Positions 61,001 to 64,000 of a DNA stretch of 64,000 nucleotides are shown one piece after another. A program made the translations under genes and the position numbers. The notes below the pieces were generated by a model that did not search any database, had not been told where the DNA came from, and was given only the letters and a program-made list of their open reading frames with translations. Position 1 is the first letter of the stretch; each line of letters opens with the position of its first letter. Origin of the DNA: Anaeramoeba flamelloides. Lineage: Eukaryota; Metamonada; Anaeramoebidae. Where the stretch lies: contig JANTQA010000040.1 in assembly GCA_027625915.1 (NCBI GenBank), positions 1,860,001-1,924,000 on the forward strand, given 5' to 3'.

Positions 61001-63144
61001 AAAAAGTGAAACAGGGAAAAAAATTCAAATCGGTTTTTAATTGGGAACATTAATAGAACATGAAAATGAAAAAGTAAGGTCAATTAAAAAAAGAATAAAT
61101 AAATAAAGATAGACAAAATAAAGTATTCAACACAATAACAGTTTTTTTAATGCTATCTTTTGGTATGGGTTTTTCATTGATTGATCAATTATTAAAGATT
61201 TGTTCAAAAAATTGACTATTTTTGCGAATCTCCAAAACCACACCAACAATTTCGATAATAAAGTAGATTTAAATTGTGTTTGTTGGATTGATTGAAAATA
61301 ATATAATGGATTATTCTTTGAAGTTAATTGGTTTCTTCTTTTTATTGATTTTACTTTTCGTTTTCAGGTTTCTGTGATTTCTGTGATTTCTGTTATTTCT
61401 ATGATTTCTGTGATTCTATTAAGGTTCCCAATTAAAAACCATGTTGATCTTTTTTTCCATAATGGTAATAATATTTACTATTTGCGTATATTCCAAAAAA
61501 TGCAAAATTTAATTTTAATTTTTAGTAAAAATTGTCAAGTAGGGTTGAATAGAAATAGGATAAATTTTTATTTTATTTTTTTTTTGTATCAGTATTTTTA
61601 AAATTTAATTTATAAACAAAACATTTTTGGTTTCAAGAACTGTATTTAAATAATCGAATTATAAATTATTATTAATTGTTTAAATATAATTGAGCTTGTT
61701 TACTACATAAAATTCTTAATTTTTTCCAAAAGATCAATTATTGAAAACAATATATTAAAAAGTTATTATTATTTTTTTTTTTTTTGGAATAAGGAATTAA
61801 TACAAGAAAATAAAAAACTAAAGAATAATATCTTTGATATTATTCAAAATAAAGACTAATTCTTTATCTTGCCATGTGTTAATTATAAAGAAAATCATGA
61901 TTCTTTATTGAAATTTCTAAACAAAAATTTAGAAATTAAATAATGTAGAGTGTCGTGTATTACTGTAGAGTGTTGTAGAGTGCATATTTTTTCTCGAGAT
62001 TTTCCATTTGATTCGTTAAATCAAAAAATTTTCCAAATAAACAGAAAACTCTAGAAAAACTTATTGCATTTTTTTTATTTTATTTTATGAAAAAAAACCT
62101 ATCAACACTTTTTTAAAAATTTGGAAGAATAGAATAAATTCCAAATTTTATTCTGTTTTTTTTAAATCTTGGAAAAGCTAAGTACTGTTAGAGAAAATTA
62201 ATTTCTTAGCTTCAAAATAAAAAAAATAATTTTTAATTTTATATAACATGTTTCTTTTAAAATGTATATTTCCTTAATATATAAAAAATCATTCAAACAT
62301 TTTAAAACTTTTTTTATAATATATCTCTTAAAATAGCAAAAACATCGGAATTATTTGATAATCATATACTGAGAGAATTTACAGTAATCAATGTAGATTC
62401 TTCAAAAGAAGAAGAACGAATACAACAAAAAGTAACGACAAATAATGGATTACAGAATTCAAACATAAAAGTTAAAGAAGTTTTTGGAATTGAGCTTAGC
62501 CAATATACAGAAATCCAAAATCAATATGATGAACTTTTGACATACACAGAAACTTTATTAAATAAAGTTGATAAATTCACCAAAGCCCATGCAGAACTTT
62601 ATGCACTCGAAAAATTTCTTTCTAGTTTACAAGAGTATTTATTTTATTTATATTTTCTTTTATTTTAATATTTGTATTTATTTAATATTGGTAATTATTT
62701 AATTTATAGTTATTATTTAATTTTCACATTTATTTTTTTTTTTTTATTTTTTTTTTTTTATGAATGAATTACAATCAATTTATTTTAAAATCACCATTTA
62801 GATTTGTTAAACAAAACACACATGACATTTTCGATTTAAAACGACAAATTGATACAGAATTAACCAAATATATTTCATTAATAGCAAAAGATCATCGTGA
62901 AGTTGATAGATTAGTTAGAACATTCCGTAATAATATTAGTGAATTGTCCACCCTTCTTACGAGATCATCACGCAAAACTTCTGGTATCGCAGATTCAATC
63001 AAAGACGAAACAATTAAGTTAAGACAAGATGTTCAAAAGGAAGGCCATTCTATTGGTTGGATTATTATTATAATACAAGTGATTTTTGTATTAATCTTCA
63101 TAATGCGTAAAAATAAAAGTTCAAAAAAGGACAAATATTATTAA
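52068..63144 (+). CDS. L-type lectin cargo receptor, ERGIC-53/LMAN1-like
   Basis: Six exons: 52068..52272, 52402..52590, 55734..55883, 59919..60012, 62337..62634 and 62802..63144. They give about 425 residues, with phases that fit at every junction. ERGIC-53 proteins carry glycoprotein cargo from ER to Golgi. Seen: signal peptide MKLILCFLVLILLIGSS; lectin domain with DKWLTLTPKNQNSKGSLW, NWEATFQFMI, GGDGMGFWY, GLGVFLHTNPLDGE, RIQVMIGDGRKVYD, GYYFGFSAKTSELFDNH; a helical coiled-coil stalk; one membrane span (WIIIIIQVIFVLIFIM); cytosolic tail RKNKSSKKDKYY. The tail has KxKxx for COPI retrieval and a final aromatic pair, like KKFF of ERGIC-53. Several ligand residues differ (see findings). Exon 1 has one surplus base at A6 52174-52179. 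Introns 2-4 are 3.1, 3.9 and 2.3 kb and hold mobile elements. Confidence 0.88.
53339..53570. mobile_element. MITE family A, copy 2 (in lectin intron 2)
   Basis: A 232-bp element flanked by TA on both sides. The left arm CTGTTAATTGTAAAATAAAA with a following TTTTCATTCGGCTTTCC pairs with the right arm ending TTTGAAACAAATAG. It matches 34676-34899 in the arms, while the middles differ. Confidence 0.75.
54570..55085 (+). mobile_element. Inverted-repeat element family H, copy 3 (in lectin intron 2)
   Basis: About 515 bp with imperfect end repeats (ATAAACTTTGTTTCTGTC at left; complement of GACTGGAAAATGGTTTATT at right). Internally it matches copies at 3475-4195 and 11560-12110, for example CAAAGAATTGTTGATAC. 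Confidence 0.6.
55195..55590 (+). repeat. Dispersed repeat R1', copy 2
   Basis: Matches 13030-13400 from TGCTGTGTCAAAAATGATG onward, in the same orientation. It follows a family H element in both places. Confidence 0.5.
56510..56729. mobile_element. Pair of nested short inverted repeats in lectin intron 3
   Basis: AGCCTACAATTAAAAAATTT (56584 onward) pairs with its complement ending 56729, 23 bp with one mismatch. Just left, AGGCTTTATC (about 56511) pairs with GATAAAGCCT (about 56578-56587), which overlaps the first arm. The two hairpins share the AGCCT boundary. TCTACAAATGC is also repeated twice between them. Confidence 0.5.
61090..61365 (+). repeat. Dispersed repeat R3, copy 2 (in lectin intron 4)
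   Basis: Direct repeat of 14160-14430, best at AATAATATAATGGATTATTC and the following TTTGAAGTTAATTGG. It is noncoding. Confidence 0.5.
61369..61415 (+). repeat. 9-bp minisatellite, five units
   Basis: TTTCTGTGA is repeated about five times with single-base variants, directly after repeat R3 and within lectin intron 4. Confidence 0.7.
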
Positions 63145-64000
63145 ACAAAATTTGTTTTCTTTTTTTTTTTAAACATAAAAAATTTTATTAAAAAATTAAC
63201 AATTATTTTAATAAATATATACCTATTTTAACATTTTCAAATCATAATTTCAGATAAATATTGTTTTTTAAATATTATTTTTTTTTAGAATTATTGTTTT
63301 ATAATTAAATCTTGAAAATTAAATCCTTGATTATTATTTGATGACTAACTTGAAATTAAATATTTTGCTTAAATCAAAAATGAATTGAGAAAATAACCTA
63401 AAAGTAAATTTATTTGAGTATAGTTAACTTTAATTTTGCTCAGGATCCATTTAAAATCTAATGAAACTTTCCCAATTTTTGAAATTGATATTCCAAGTGA
63501 AAAGTTTAAAAATTTGATCCCAATCAAACTTTTTCTTTTCATAGAGTTGAACGTTGGAGTTTCCATCTAAAACAAAAGTTACTAAATTCAAGTTAATTTT
63601 CCCAAAGTGTCTTTTTGGAATCCGAAGTTAACCCAACATTAATTTTTTGCCTTTTCTTTTCATCAAAAAAATCAATAAAGTAAAAAACAATGAAACTTTT
63701 TTTTTTGATTTAACAAAGTCTATAAAATATAAAATTTTGTTTATTCATAAAGAAATTTCATTTACTAAGGATAATTTATAAATCTTTATAAAAAATCATT
63801 GATATTTATCAAATTAAGGAATTTTATTTTAAAATTTTACCAGTAAGAATTAAAATAGAACAATAATATTTATTTTCCCCAATTTAATAATTTTCAATTT
63901 CCTAGACCAAAAATATATTTATTTTATAGTTTTAAAAAATAAGTTTGAATTATTATTTATGGGAAAATCTAAAAAGATTAGATTGTAATTATTTCAAAAA
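63145..64000. other. Right-edge spacer
   Basis: A minus-strand ATG frame at 63369-63566 (starting METPTFNSMKRKSLIG) is slightly less A/T-rich than the flanks and might be part of a gene, but no motif or splice partner is visible. The rest is A/T-rich. Confidence 0.3.

Overview
This window looks like nuclear DNA from a very A/T-rich protist. Genes are sparse, introns are GT..AG, gaps are filled with poly-A and poly-T tracts, and the proteins carry Asn-, Lys- and Glu-rich low-complexity linkers. The gene content is wholly eukaryotic: ALG11, a RAD51 paralog, UBFD1, a ChAPs TPR protein, an ERGIC-53-like lectin, a TOM1/GPR137-like seven-helix protein, a NatE-type acetyltransferase and a BTB protein. 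The style resembles Anaeramoeba or another amoeboid protist, but that placement is a guess from gene content, not proof.

Layout from left to right. 1-7 kb holds a NAA50-like acetyltransferase (minus) and a cluster of inverted-repeat elements. 7.3-11.2 kb holds a seven-helix membrane protein gene with a 2.8 kb intron full of mobile-element debris. 14.97 kb has a small ORF. 17.3-19.1 kb has a BTB protein with an amidotransferase-fold-like C-terminus (minus). 24.2-25.8 kb has ALG11. 26.7-28 kb has two mariner-type MITEs. 30-31 kb has an unrecognised, broken-looking acidic gene. 31.9-33.1 kb has XRCC2, and 35.9-36.7 kb UBFD1 (minus). 41-43.1 kb has a 5'-truncated LINE flanked by a perfect 22-bp target duplication. 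43.6-47.2 kb has a ChAPs gene (minus). 48-49 kb has a tandem inverted-repeat element. 52-63.1 kb has a six-exon L-type lectin cargo receptor whose introns are swollen by mobile elements.

Several genes belong to the secretory pathway. ALG11 builds the dolichol-linked glycan, the lectin is of the ER-Golgi cargo receptor type, and ChAPs proteins act in export from the trans-Golgi. They are not arranged as an operon, and nothing shows shared control.

Two observations stand out. First, otherwise well-conserved genes, and the LINE, repeatedly need a one-base frame change exactly at 6-7-nt A or T runs; this could be assembly error, slippage or recoding. Second, the lectin has lost most of the residues used by ERGIC-53 to bind calcium and mannose, yet keeps the fold motifs, coiled coil, membrane anchor and a KxKxx-plus-aromatic tail. 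At least ten non-autonomous inverted-repeat elements are present and no transposase gene was seen.
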